In this document: positions 52,500 through 62,300 of the stretch, piece by piece
Layout of the letters: each line of letters opens with the position of its first letter
Numbering within the stretch: the first letter of the stretch is position 1
Source: JBCDJI01 sp964351865
GTDB taxonomy: Bacteria; Verrucomicrobiota; Verrucomicrobiia; Methylacidiphilales; JBCBYL01
Reading direction: 5' to 3'
DNA length: 64,000 bases
Assembly (NCBI GenBank): GCA_964351865.1
Contig: CAYGPJ010000008.1
Location: 1-64,000, forward strand
Translations under genes and position numbers: made by a program
The notes under the pieces: model-generated
Seen by the model: only the letters and a program-made list of their open reading frames with translations
Databases searched by the model: none
Told to the model about the DNA's origin: nothing

Positions 52500-53108
52500 A
52501 TGAACGACGACACTAATACCAATCCCACGGAAGCAGCGGCAGCAGGAGTAGAAGCTCCGAAACAAGGACAATGGTTTGCTGTTCACGTGCTTTCCGGACA
52601 AGAAGAAAGTGTGCGTAAGCACATGCAGAGCCGGATCAAGATGATGGAGCTCAACGCTGAGGTCCATGAGATCGTCATTCCCAGTGAGCGAGTTTCCGAA
52701 GTTAAGCGTGGCAAGAAAACCGAAGTGGAGCGCAAGCTTTACCCAGGTTATATCTTCGTGAACTTGAATCTGCTGGATGAAGAGAAAAAGCTGAACGAAC
52801 CTTGCTGGTATTTCATCCGTGAAACTCCGGGTGTCATCGGCTTTGCGGACGGAGATAATCCGATTCCGATGCGTAAAAAAGAAGTGGAAGGCATGCTTTC
52901 CCAGATGCGTGAAACTGAGGACAAGGTGGTTCCGAAAATTGCCTTTTCAATTAACGATTCCGTGCGCGTCGGTGACGGCCCCTTTGAAGGGCAGGAAGGA
53001 CACATTGAAGAAATTGATGAAGAACGTGGTAGAGTTCGCGTGGCGGTCAGCATATTTGGTCGTTCCACACCCGTGGATCTCGAATATTGGCAGGTAGAGA
53101 AAGTATAA
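52500..53108 (+). CDS. nusG: Transcription termination/antitermination factor NusG
   Basis: RNA polymerase-binding factor linking transcription to Rho and to ribosomes. The 202 residues begin with a 22-residue low-complexity tail rich in Ala, Thr and Asn. The NGN domain follows (WFAVHVLSGQEESVRKHM, KLYPGYIFVNLNL, WYFIRETPGVIGF), then the KOW domain (DSVRVGDGPFEGQEGHIEEI). The ATG abuts the secE stop codon. Typical of the secE-nusG pair. Confidence 0.97.
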   Translation: MNDDTNTNPTEAAAAGVEAPKQGQWFAVHVLSGQEESVRKHMQSRIKMMELNAEVHEIVIPSERVSEVKRGKKTEVERKLYPGYIFVNLNLLDEEKKLNEPCWYFIRETPGVIGFADGDNPIPMRKKEVEGMLSQMRETEDKVVPKIAFSINDSVRVGDGPFEGQEGHIEEIDEERGRVRVAVSIFGRSTPVDLEYWQVEKV

Positions 53109-53129
53109 TCTTTTAGGAAAAACAGAATT

Positions 53130-53555
53130 ATGGCTAAAGAAGTAACCAACATTATTAAACTACAGATCCCCGCAGGACAGGCAAATCCGTCTCCTCCGGT
53201 CGGGCCTGCACTCGGTCAGGCTGGCGTCAACATTATGGCGTTCTGTAAGGAATTTAACGCTCAGACTCAGAAGGAAGCAGGGAACATTTTTCCAGTAGTC
53301 ATTACCGTCTATAAAGATAAGTCGTTCACTTTCATAACCAAATCACCACCAGCATCCGTATTGTTGAAGAAAGCTGCTAATGTGGCTTCCGGTTCCGCTG
53401 AACCCAACCGCACCAAGGTCGGGAAAGTGACTAAAAAGCAGATTATGGAAATTGTTGAGATTAAGCGTAAGGACTTGACTGCTAATTCCGACGAAGCTGC
53501 GGCTCGCATTATCGAAGGCACTGCCCGTCAGTGTGGTATCGAAGTAGAAGGTTAA
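53130..53555 (+). CDS. rplK: 50S ribosomal protein L11
   Basis: A 141-residue L11 of the GTPase-associated centre. The N-terminal region VGPALGQAGVNIMAFCKEFN is the methylated, flexible domain. The C-terminal rRNA-binding part contains KVGKVTKKQIMEIVEIKRKDL and GTARQCGIEVEG. It lies 21 bases after nusG. Standard length. Confidence 0.98.
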   Translation: MAKEVTNIIKLQIPAGQANPSPPVGPALGQAGVNIMAFCKEFNAQTQKEAGNIFPVVITVYKDKSFTFITKSPPASVLLKKAANVASGSAEPNRTKVGKVTKKQIMEIVEIKRKDLTANSDEAAARIIEGTARQCGIEVEG

Positions 53556-53642
53556 TTTGACAGTGACCCGGATGATTGAGGCCGGGAAAATAGTAGGAGC
53601 GTTCTTTAAATAGAACACGTTATTACTACAAAAGGAGAAAAC

Positions 53643-54338
53643 ATGGCTAAGAAACAAAGTAAGCGTTATCGCGCCGCCGCAGAACTGGTGGATGTTGAAA
53701 AAAAATATAGCTTGGATGAAGCAATTTCGTTATTGAAAAAGTTTCCTCCAACCAAAGCAGATCAGACTGTTGATATTGCTTTTTCACTCGGAATTGATCC
53801 CCGGCACAGCGACCAGATGGTACGTGGCACGGTAGGACTTCCCAATGGATCTGGTAAAAACGTTCGAGTATTGGTATTCGCACAGGGGTCCGCCGCCGAA
53901 GCGGCTAAAGAAGCTGGCGCCGAATATGTCGGATTTGAAGATCTGATCAAAAAAGTTACCGGTGGATTTCAGGATTTTGACGTGGCGGTCGCAACTCCGG
54001 ATGCCATGGCTGAAGTTCGTAAGCTCGGTCGGGTGCTTGGACCACGTGGTCTGATGCCTAATCCGAAGACGGGAACGGTGACTGAGGACACCGCTAAAGC
54101 CGTCAAGGAATGCAAAGCGGGCCGTGTAGAATTTAAAGTGGATAAAGCATCCAACATTCACGTGGTGTGTGGACGTCTCTCCTTCTCGGAAGAGGAAATC
54201 AAACAGAACGTAAATGAAGTGATCAGCGTGATCCAGAAAGCAAAACCGGCCACAGCAAAAGGGCGGTACATGAAGGGTGCCGTGCTCGCCACGACCTTTT
54301 CTCCCGCGGTGCGACTGGACATATCATCACTTAACTAA
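53643..54338 (+). CDS. rplA: 50S ribosomal protein L1
   Basis: A 231-residue L1, the stalk protein that binds 23S rRNA and represses its own mRNA in other bacteria. It contains the family's KSKRYRAAAELVDVEKKY start, TVDIAFSLGIDPRHSDQMVR and the PNPKTGTVTEDTAKAVKECK loop. A strong AAAAGGAG precedes the ATG. The 87-base gap after rplK includes GTTCT/AGAAC, a small hairpin that could matter for regulation. Confidence 0.98.
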   Translation: MAKKQSKRYRAAAELVDVEKKYSLDEAISLLKKFPPTKADQTVDIAFSLGIDPRHSDQMVRGTVGLPNGSGKNVRVLVFAQGSAAEAAKEAGAEYVGFEDLIKKVTGGFQDFDVAVATPDAMAEVRKLGRVLGPRGLMPNPKTGTVTEDTAKAVKECKAGRVEFKVDKASNIHVVCGRLSFSEEEIKQNVNEVISVIQKAKPATAKGRYMKGAVLATTFSPAVRLDISSLN

Positions 54339-54370
54339 TCTCGAGCACGAACGACTAAAAGGATATTACT

Positions 54371-54883
54371 ATGCATCCAGCAAAAACAACTATTGTTGAT
54401 GAAATTAAAACATGGCTCGATGATTCACCTTATGTGATCATCACCGATTACACCGGAATGACGGTGGACCAATTCACCGAACTGCGTAACCGCCTCGGTG
54501 ATGTGGACGCGTCTTGTCATGTGGTCAAAAACACTTTCCTGCGCCGCGCACTAAGCGACGCCGGGTTGCCTGACCTGAATGGAGAACTGAAAGGACAGAC
54601 CGCTATTGTATACGGTCCATCGGATATCTCTGCTGCAGCGAAAGCACTGAAGACCTTTAAATCTGAATTTGAAAAACCTGAGATCAAACTCGGCGTGCTG
54701 GACAAAAACGTCCTGGCAGCTGATGAGATTAAGGCAATTGCAGAGCTCCCATCGCGGGAAGTCTTGCTGGCGAAGTTACTCTCCGTCATCAATGCGCCTG
54801 CAACGAAACTGGCAACCATGGTCAACACACCGGCAACTCAGCTGGTGCAGGTGATCAAGGCCAATGCCGAGAAGGGCGAGTAA
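54371..54883 (+). CDS. rplJ: 50S ribosomal protein L10
   Basis: A 170-residue L10 that anchors the L7/L12 stalk. The N-terminal rRNA-binding part has VIITDYTGMTVDQFTELRNR and CHVVKNTFLRRAL. The C-terminal helix, which recruits L7/L12 dimers, ends in PATQLVQVIKANAEKGE. It lies only 32 bases after rplA, so the long L10-binding leader known in E. coli is absent. The following gap to rplL is unusually long and structured. Confidence 0.97.
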   Translation: MHPAKTTIVDEIKTWLDDSPYVIITDYTGMTVDQFTELRNRLGDVDASCHVVKNTFLRRALSDAGLPDLNGELKGQTAIVYGPSDISAAAKALKTFKSEFEKPEIKLGVLDKNVLAADEIKAIAELPSREVLLAKLLSVINAPATKLATMVNTPATQLVQVIKANAEKGE

Positions 54884-54950
54884 GTAAATTAATAAACGAT
54901 TTGAAATCGGTCGGGTTAAGTTAATTCCAAACCCAGCCGGTTTCTAAAAT

Positions 54951-54969
54951 AAAAGGCAACGCGCCTTTT
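54951..54969 (+). promoter_or_regulatory. Stem-loop in the rplJ-rplL gap
   Basis: AAAAGGC (54951-54957) pairs with GCCTTTT (54963-54969) around an AACGC loop, and the 3' end is T-rich. It immediately precedes the CTAG-closed structure. It might act as a weak attenuator setting the L10/L7-L12 ratio, an inference from position. Confidence 0.5.
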
Positions 54970-55020
54970 CTAGCCCGGGAGCCTTTCCGGGATAATTCGA
55001 CAGCGGGTGCTGTCGGCTAG
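54970..55020. repeat. CTAG-closed three-way-junction structure in the rplJ-rplL gap
   Basis: Outer stem CTAGC (54970-54974) pairs with GCTAG (55016-55020). Inside are CCGG/CCGG (54975-54990) and CGACAGC/GCTGTCG (54998-55015). The two-hairpins-in-a-CTAG-stem plan matches the larger dispersed elements, although the arms here are only five bases. It ends 30 bases before the rplL ATG. Confidence 0.6.
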
Positions 55021-55050
55021 AATAGGCCAACAACCTGGAAATAAGAAACC

Positions 55051-55431
55051 ATGGCTGACTTAGATAAACTGACAGAAGACCTAAGCTCATTAACCGTTCT
55101 TGAAGCGGCTGAGCTGGTTAAAACACTTGAAGAAAAATGGGGCGTCAGCGCTGCTGCTCCCGTAGCTGTTGCAGCCGCTGGCGGTGCCGCTGGTGGAGAT
55201 GCACCTGCTGCTGAGAAGGATTCCTTTGATGTAATCCTGACCGGTGCTGGAAGCAACAAGATCGCCGTCATTAAAGAAGTTCGCGGCATTGTCGAAGGAC
55301 TTGGCCTTGCAGAAGCTAAAGCACTTGTTGAAGGTGCTCCAAAGCCTCTCAAAGAAGGCGCGACCAAGGAAGAGGCAGAAGAGATCAAGAAAAAGATCGA
55401 AGCTACCGGCGCCACAGTCGAGATCAAATAA
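55051..55431 (+). CDS. rplL: 50S ribosomal protein L7/L12
   Basis: A 126-residue stalk protein that recruits translation GTPases. The N-terminal dimerisation domain (TEDLSSLTVLEAAELVKTLE) is followed by an alanine-rich hinge (about 38-52) and the C-terminal domain (DVILTGAGSNKIAVIKEVRG, EAKALVEGAPKPLKEG). It lies 167 bases after rplJ. Short intervening structures may help give the fourfold excess over L10. Confidence 0.97.
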   Translation: MADLDKLTEDLSSLTVLEAAELVKTLEEKWGVSAAAPVAVAAAGGAAGGDAPAAEKDSFDVILTGAGSNKIAVIKEVRGIVEGLGLAEAKALVEGAPKPLKEGATKEEAEEIKKKIEATGATVEIK

Positions 55432-55464
55432 CTTTACTAGATTAAAGTTTGAATATCGGGGTGG

Positions 55465-55493
55465 GGTCATTCCGGCAAATTGCCGGAATGACC
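55465..55493. promoter_or_regulatory. 29-nt perfect palindrome between rplL and rpoB
   Basis: 14-base arms GGTCATTCCGGCAA/TTGCCGGAATGACC surround one central A. It lies in the 110-base rplL-rpoB gap. In E. coli this gap carries an attenuator and an RNase III site controlling rpoB output, so a similar processing or attenuation role is a fair inference. GGGGCCCC follows nearby at 55496-55503. Confidence 0.65.
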
Positions 55494-55541
55494 TCGGGGC
55501 CCCAAGGGGTGGAGAATTTAAAATAAACGGACACGGAAAAT

Positions 55542-58500
55542 ATGGCCACAGCACAGAAACTAGAGCGAATAAACTTCGGAAAAATAAAAGACGCATTGGA
55601 TATCCCGAATCTGATAGAAGTCCAGATGCGCTCCTATCGCGAGTTCCTGCAACACGGGGTGAACCCTTCTAAGCGCAAGAGCGAAGGCCTGCAGGCAGTA
55701 TTCTCAGAAGTATTTCCGATTGAAAGTTACGATGAAAAAATCAAACTTGATTTTAAAGAGTTCGAAATTGAAGCAGACACGCAGTCTGCATTGGAAGCAC
55801 TGCGCGAAGGCGAAACCTATGCCGCACCACTGTATGTAACCTTCCGTCTCGATAACGAAGGCAGCATCATGGAAGAGCGGGTCTACATGGGCGAACTGCC
55901 AATGATGACCGACCGTGGAACTTTCATCGTCAATGGCGCTGAACGTGTCGTCGTCAGCCAGTTGCATCGCTCACCTGGAATTTGTTTTGAATCCAGCATT
56001 CATGCCAATGGCAAAACCCTTTACTCTTTCCGCATTATCCCGGATCGCGGATCATGGCTCGAAGTCGCCTTTGATACCAGTGACCTGCTGTGGGTTCACC
56101 TCGATCGTCGTAAGCGTCGTCGTAAATTCCTGATCACTACCTTCTTGCGTGCGCTTGGATTCAGCACCAACGAAGATATTGTATCGCAGTTTTATCAGAT
56201 CGATACACTCCCGTTGCAAGACAACATGGATGAAAACGTGATCAGCACCAAAGTGTTGATCAATGAAATCCGTGATGATGCGAATGAAGATCTGGTGGTG
56301 GCACGTGCCTATGAGCCGTTGACTAAAACCGTTATTCGCCAATTACTTGATCTGGGGATCTCTGAAGTGGATGTTGTTGATATCGAAAATGACGACACCA
56401 TCATTCGCTGCCTCAAGAAAGATCCGACTCGCAATACCGAAGAAGCACTGAAAGAAATCTACCGCAAACTGCGCCCTGGCGATCCTCCTACCGTTACCAA
56501 CGCGAAAGCTTTGCTCAAGCGTCTCTTCTTTGATCCGAAACGCTATGACATCGGACGTGTTGGCCGTTACAAGATCAATCAGAAACTGACACTGGATATT
56601 GATATTGATACTCGCACTTTGGTGAATGATGACATTGTGGCTTCTACCAGTTATGTGATTAACCTGCGTCAGGGTGAAGGTAGCACGGACGATATTGACC
56701 ATCTCGGCAGCCGTCGTGTACGTGCCGTCGGTGAATTGTTGGCGAACCAGTGCCGCACTGGTCTGGCCCGCACCGAGCGCCTGGTCAAAGAGCGGATGAC
56801 TCTCTTTGATGTGAACACAGAAGGGATGACCCCGCAGAAGCTGATCAACCCGAAAGCACTCTCTGCGGTGATTCGTGACTTCTTTGGTCGCAGCCAGCTC
56901 TCTCAATTGATGGATCAGACGAACCCGCTTTCAGAAGTGACTCATAAACGACGTCTCTCCGCGCTTGGACCGGGTGGTCTTAGCCGTGATCGTGCCGGCT
57001 TCGAAGTGCGTGATGTTCATGCATCTCACTACGGTCGTATCTGCCCGATTGAAACGCCGGAAGGACCGAACATTGGTTTGATTTCCAGTATGTCGTCGTT
57101 CTCTCAGATTAATGAATTTGGATTCCTCGAAACTCCTTACCGCAAGGTGTCTGGTGGCAAGGTGTCCGTTGATCTGGACTATTTGACCGCGGATCAGGAC
57201 GAACATTTCGTTATTGCTCAGGCGAATGCACCGATCGATGAAAATGGTAAGTTCACTAACCCAACCGTCTCCGTTCGTTACAAAGGTGAATTCTTAGAAG
57301 TGGAACCGGATAAAGTCCAATACATGGACGTATCGCCCAAGCAGTTGGTTTCGGTCGCAGCTGGGCTGATTCCGTTTTTGGAGCATGATGATGCAAACCG
57401 TGCGCTGATGGGATCGAACATGCAACGCCAGGGCGTTCCTTTGATCCAGACGGATTCTCCGCTGGTAGGCACCGGAATGGAAGCTGTCGTGGCACGTGAT
57501 TCCAAAGCAGTTGTCGTCGCAGACGGCAGCGGTATTGCTGCCTCGGTAACCGCCAATGAAATCATCATCACCAAGGACGGAACTCTACCCGAAGGTAAGC
57601 GCAAAGTGGTGAACGATCCGGAAAACGGCATTTATGTTTACAGCCTGCGCAAGTTCATGCGATCGAATGCAGGAACTTGTGTCAACCAGAAGCCTATCGT
57701 CAATCGTGGGGATAAGATTTCCAAAGGCGATGTGATTGCTGATGGTCCGTGCACCGACAATGGAGAACTGGCACTGGGTAAAAACGTGCTGGTGGCCTTC
57801 ATGCCTTGGAACGGTTACAACTTTGAGGATGCGATCATCCTCAGCGAACGTATCGTGAAGGATGATGTTTACACCTCGATTCACATCGATGAATTCGAAA
57901 TCTCTGCGCGTGATACCAAGCTGGGCCCTGAAGAAATTACTCGTGATATCCCGAATGTAGGGGATGAAGCACTCAAGAATCTGGGACCTGATGGTGTGGT
58001 TCGTATCGGTGCGGAAGTTGGACCGGGAGATATTCTGGTCGGTAAAATTACACCGAAGAGTGAAACGGAGCTGGCTCCTGAAGAACGCTTATTGCGCGCT
58101 ATCTTTGGCGAAAAAGCAGCCGATGTTAAGGATTCCTCACTGGTGGTTCCTTCCGGAACCTACGGAATTGTGATGGACGTCAAGGTGACAGGTGGGAATG
58201 CGAAAGCAGATGCCTCTGTCAAGCTGAGCCCTGCTGAAGCCAAGCGCCAGTCCAAGCAGATCAACGACCGCTTTGAAAAGCGTAAGAATGAGCTGACCGA
58301 AGAATTGACTCAGTCGCTTTCGAATATTCTGCTGAATGAGAAGATTCCTTTGGATGTCGTCAACGCAGAAACCGGTGAAATTATCATTCCGGCTAACCGT
58401 AAAATTACTAAAACCTTGCTGCGTAAAATGGCGGCGGTTTACGACCACATTGAAATTGATCCGAGTCCGATTCGCATCAAGATCCGTGAAATTATCGGTT

Positions 58501-59375
58501 CTTTCGAAAACAAGTTCCAGCAACTTGAAAATGAGAAGGCGATTGAAATGGATCGTGTGGAATCCGGTGACGATATCGATCCGGGGATCATCAAGCAGGT
58601 GAAAGTATTTGTCGCTTCCAAGCGCAAGATGCAGGTAGGAGATAAGATGGCAGGTCGTCATGGAAACAAGGGGGTTGTCTCCGCTGTGGTTCCAGAAGCA
58701 GACATGCCCTTCATGCCGGACGGAACTCCGGTTGACATTATCCTGAACCCACTGGGTGTTCCTTCTCGAATGAATGTGGGCCAGGTATTGGAAACTCACC
58801 TTGGAATTGCTGCCAAAATGCTCGGATTTAAAGTAGCGACTCCGGTCTTCGACGGTATTCCAGAAGCTAGAATTCGTGAATATCTCACCGAAGCGGGTCT
58901 CGCGGACGATGGTAAGTCCGTGCTTTACGATGGACGCACGGGCGACAAGTTCGATCAGCGCGTTGTGGTAGGGCAGGTTTACATGCTGAAACTGGGTCAC
59001 ATGGTGGCCGATAAGATTCACGCACGTGCAGTCGGGCCATACTCGCTCGTCACGCAGCAGCCCCTGGGCGGAAAAGCTCAGTATGGTGGTCAGCGTTACG
59101 GAGAAATGGAAGTCTGGGCTATGGAAGCCTACGGTGCAGCCTATACCCTGCAGGAACTGCTCACCGTTAAGTCGGATGACGTTCCCGGACGAACCAAGAT
59201 TTACGAGAGTATCGTGAAGGGGGATAACTCCCTCTCCGCAGGAACTCCGGAATCATTTAATGTTTTAATTAAGGAAATGCAAAGTCTCTGCCTCGATGTA
59301 AAAGTAGGAGAGCGACGTGGTGGAAGTAAGCCGGTCTCAGATGAATCTGACGATACTGTCATTGAAGCCGCGTAA
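55542..59375 (+). CDS. rpoB: RNA polymerase beta subunit
   Basis: 1277 residues, catalytic core subunit with RpoC. The rifampicin region is recognisable: SQLMDQTNPLSEVTHKRRLS, followed by ALGPGGLSRDRAGFEVRDVH. The Asp, His and Ser positions (E. coli 516, 526, 531) keep wild-type residues. Later GRICPIETPEGPNIGL, the active-site lysine region PWNGYNFEDAIILSERIV and the C-terminal GQRYGEMEVWAMEAYGAA are intact. Length is somewhat below E. coli. It lies 21 bases before rpoC. Confidence 0.98.
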   Translation: MATAQKLERINFGKIKDALDIPNLIEVQMRSYREFLQHGVNPSKRKSEGLQAVFSEVFPIESYDEKIKLDFKEFEIEADTQSALEALREGETYAAPLYVTFRLDNEGSIMEERVYMGELPMMTDRGTFIVNGAERVVVSQLHRSPGICFESSIHANGKTLYSFRIIPDRGSWLEVAFDTSDLLWVHLDRRKRRRKFLITTFLRALGFSTNEDIVSQFYQIDTLPLQDNMDENVISTKVLINEIRDDANEDLVVARAYEPLTKTVIRQLLDLGISEVDVVDIENDDTIIRCLKKDPTRNTEEALKEIYRKLRPGDPPTVTNAKALLKRLFFDPKRYDIGRVGRYKINQKLTLDIDIDTRTLVNDDIVASTSYVINLRQGEGSTDDIDHLGSRRVRAVGELLANQCRTGLARTERLVKERMTLFDVNTEGMTPQKLINPKALSAVIRDFFGRSQLSQLMDQTNPLSEVTHKRRLSALGPGGLSRDRAGFEVRDVHASHYGRICPIETPEGPNIGLISSMSSFSQINEFGFLETPYRKVSGGKVSVDLDYLTADQDEHFVIAQANAPIDENGKFTNPTVSVRYKGEFLEVEPDKVQYMDVSPKQLVSVAAGLIPFLEHDDANRALMGSNMQRQGVPLIQTDSPLVGTGMEAVVARDSKAVVVADGSGIAASVTANEIIITKDGTLPEGKRKVVNDPENGIYVYSLRKFMRSNAGTCVNQKPIVNRGDKISKGDVIADGPCTDNGELALGKNVLVAFMPWNGYNFEDAIILSERIVKDDVYTSIHIDEFEISARDTKLGPEEITRDIPNVGDEALKNLGPDGVVRIGAEVGPGDILVGKITPKSETELAPEERLLRAIFGEKAADVKDSSLVVPSGTYGIVMDVKVTGGNAKADASVKLSPAEAKRQSKQINDRFEKRKNELTEELTQSLSNILLNEKIPLDVVNAETGEIIIPANRKITKTLLRKMAAVYDHIEIDPSPIRIKIREIIGSFENKFQQLENEKAIEMDRVESGDDIDPGIIKQVKVFVASKRKMQVGDKMAGRHGNKGVVSAVVPEADMPFMPDGTPVDIILNPLGVPSRMNVGQVLETHLGIAAKMLGFKVATPVFDGIPEARIREYLTEAGLADDGKSVLYDGRTGDKFDQRVVVGQVYMLKLGHMVADKIHARAVGPYSLVTQQPLGGKAQYGGQRYGEMEVWAMEAYGAAYTLQELLTVKSDDVPGRTKIYESIVKGDNSLSAGTPESFNVLIKEMQSLCLDVKVGERRGGSKPVSDESDDTVIEAA

Positions 59376-59396
59376 CCCGAACCTGGAAATATAGAT

Positions 59397-62300
59397 ATGA
59401 GCACAGATACCCAAATGGCACGTGAAATCCTGGGAGCCGAAAAATCAATCGGTTTCGATCAGGTAGGCATTTCCATCGCATCACCGGACATCATTCTTTC
59501 CTGGTCACGGGGCGAGGTGAAAAATCCTGAAACGATTAACTACAGAACTTTTAAACCTGAATTTGGCGGACTTTTTTGTCAGCGGATATTCGGACCCGTA
59601 AAAGATTACGAATGTGCCTGTGGAAAATACAAGCGCATCAAGTATAAAGGTGTCATTTGTGACCGTTGTGGCGTTGAAGTTACTATCGCTCGTGTTCGTC
59701 GTGAGCGCATGGGTCACATCGAGTTGGCGGTGCCGGTTTCACACATTTGGTTCTACAAATGTATGCCTTCCCGCATCGGTCTGATGATCGACATGACAGC
59801 GCGTGAGCTGGAGCGTGTGATTTACTACGAAGATTATTTGGTTATCGATCCAGGTGATACCGCATTGGAAGCACGCCAACTGCTGAGTGAAGTGGAGTTC
59901 CGCGAAGCTCAGGATCAATATGGTGACGATGCCTTTATCGCTAAGATGGGTGCCGAAGCCGTGCGTGATTACCTCAAGCGCCTCGACCTCGCAGAAACAA
60001 TCGTGGAACTGGAAGAAGCTTTGGAAACCACCCGCAGTAAGCAGGTGAAGAAAAAGCTGGCGAAACGCCTCAAACTGGTGACCGGTTTCCTGACTTCTCG
60101 TACCCGTCCAGAATGGATGATTCTTGAAACGCTACCGGTGATTCCTCCCGATTTACGTCCGCTGGTGCCGCTCGAAGGCGGCCGCTTTGCTACGTCGGAT
60201 TTGAATGACCTTTATCGTCGCGTCATCAACCGCAACAATCGTCTCAAGACCTTGCTGCAGCTCAAGACGCCTGAAGTCATTATTCGTAATGAGAAGCGTA
60301 TGTTGCAGGAAGCTGTTGATGCGTTGCTTGACAACGGACGTCATGGACGTGCCGTCACTGGTGCTGGTAACCGTCCGCTCAAGTCCCTTTCAGATATGTT
60401 GAAAGGAAAGACCGGACGTTTCCGCATGAACTTGCTCGGTAAGCGTGTGGATTACTCCGGACGTTCGGTGATCGTGGTCGGCCCTGAGTTGAAACTGTCT
60501 CAGTGCGGCTTGCCTAAGAAAATGGCTTTGGTTCTGTTTGAGCCGTTCATCATTCGCCGTTTGAAAGAAATGGGCTACGTGCACACCGTGCGTAGTGCGA
60601 AGAAGATGATCGAACGCCGTGAGCCAATCGTATGGGATATTCTGGAAGAAGTAACTGAGGGGCATCCGGTTCTGCTAAACCGTGCCCCGACATTGCACCG
60701 TCTGTCTGTGCAGGCTTTTGAGCCAGTTCTGATCGAAGGGGAAGCCATTCGTGTGCACCCGCTGGTCTGTAAAGCTTACAACGCTGACTTCGATGGAGAT
60801 CAGATGGCGGTTCACGTGCCACTATCAGTCGAGGCGCAGCTCGAAGCCCGCGTTTTCATGCTGGCTCCCAATAATATTTTCGGACCGTCCGATGGGAAGC
60901 CAATCACTAAAGCAACCCAGGATATTACCTTGGGCTGTGCTTACATGACTCAGGATTCGCGCACAGCGGGTAATGATAACAAGCGCAAGCCATTGATGGG
61001 GAGCACCGAAGAGGTCGTTTTCGCATACGAAGAAGGCGTCGTTGCGATCCATGATCCAGTTCTTTTGAAGAATCCGGATTATGGAATCGATACCATTTTC
61101 GGTAACAAGAGTGACAAATTGATTGAAACGACACCAGGCCGTGTGATGTTTAATGAAATCTGGCCGCAGGAGAAAGGCATCGGATTCTTTAACAAGATGG
61201 CTGGCGACAAGCAGTTAGGTGAAATCGTTCATCGTTGCTACCAGACGAGTGGCCATGACCGTACCATTACGGTTCTGGATGACCTCAAGCGTCTTGGATT
61301 CCGCTTTGCCACTAAGGCAGGGATCTCTATGGGAATCGATGACATGATCATTCCGGAAGAGAAGAAGCATATTGTTGAAAATGCACGCACACAGGTAGCG
61401 ACCGTTGAAAAACAATACCGCATGGGTGCGATCACCGATGGTGAGCGTTACAACAAAATCGTTGATATCTGGACTCAAGCCACTGATGAAGTATCCGGTG
61501 TGATGTTCAGCACGCTGCGTCAGAATAAGGGACGTGATGAAATCAACCCGGTCTTCCTGATGGTAGACTCAGGTGCTCGTGGTAACCGAAATCAGGTGCG
61601 CCAGCTTGCTGGTATGCGTGGTTTGATGGCTAAACCTTCTGGTGAAATTATTGAACGTCCGATTCTGGCGAGCTTCCGTGAAGGTCTCTCCGTATTGGAA
61701 TACTTCATTAGTTCACACGGTGCTCGTAAAGGTCTGGCCGATACGGCACTTAAGACCGCTGACTCTGGTTACATGACTCGGAAGCTGGTTGACGTAGCGC
61801 ATGATGTGATCGTTACCGAAGAGGATTGCGGAACCGTTAAGGGGATCTGGATGAAAGCGGTTTATGAGGGTGAAGACGAAATCGTCAGCCTGGCCGCCCG
61901 TATCATGGGACGTGTGTCTTGTGATGATGTAGTCGATCCAGTCAGCGGTAATGTGGTCATTGCCTCCAACGAGGTCATCGATGAAGAAAAAGCATTAGCA
62001 GTAGAGGCCCTCGGGCAAGAGCGCGTTCGCGTTCGCTCAGTTCTGACTTGTGAAACCAAGCGTGGCATCTGTGCTAAATGTTACGGTGTCAATCTGGCTT
62101 CCAATAAATATGTTCAGTTCGGTGAATCGGTCGGCATTATTGCTGCTCAGAGTATCGGGGAACCGGGTACCCAGTTGACGATGCGAACCTTCCACATCGG
62201 TGGAACGGCTTCTTCGGTCTTTAAACAGCCACAGATTAAGTCACGTAACGCGGGTATCGTTAAATATAACGAACTGCGGGTGGTTAAGTCTCAGGATGGA

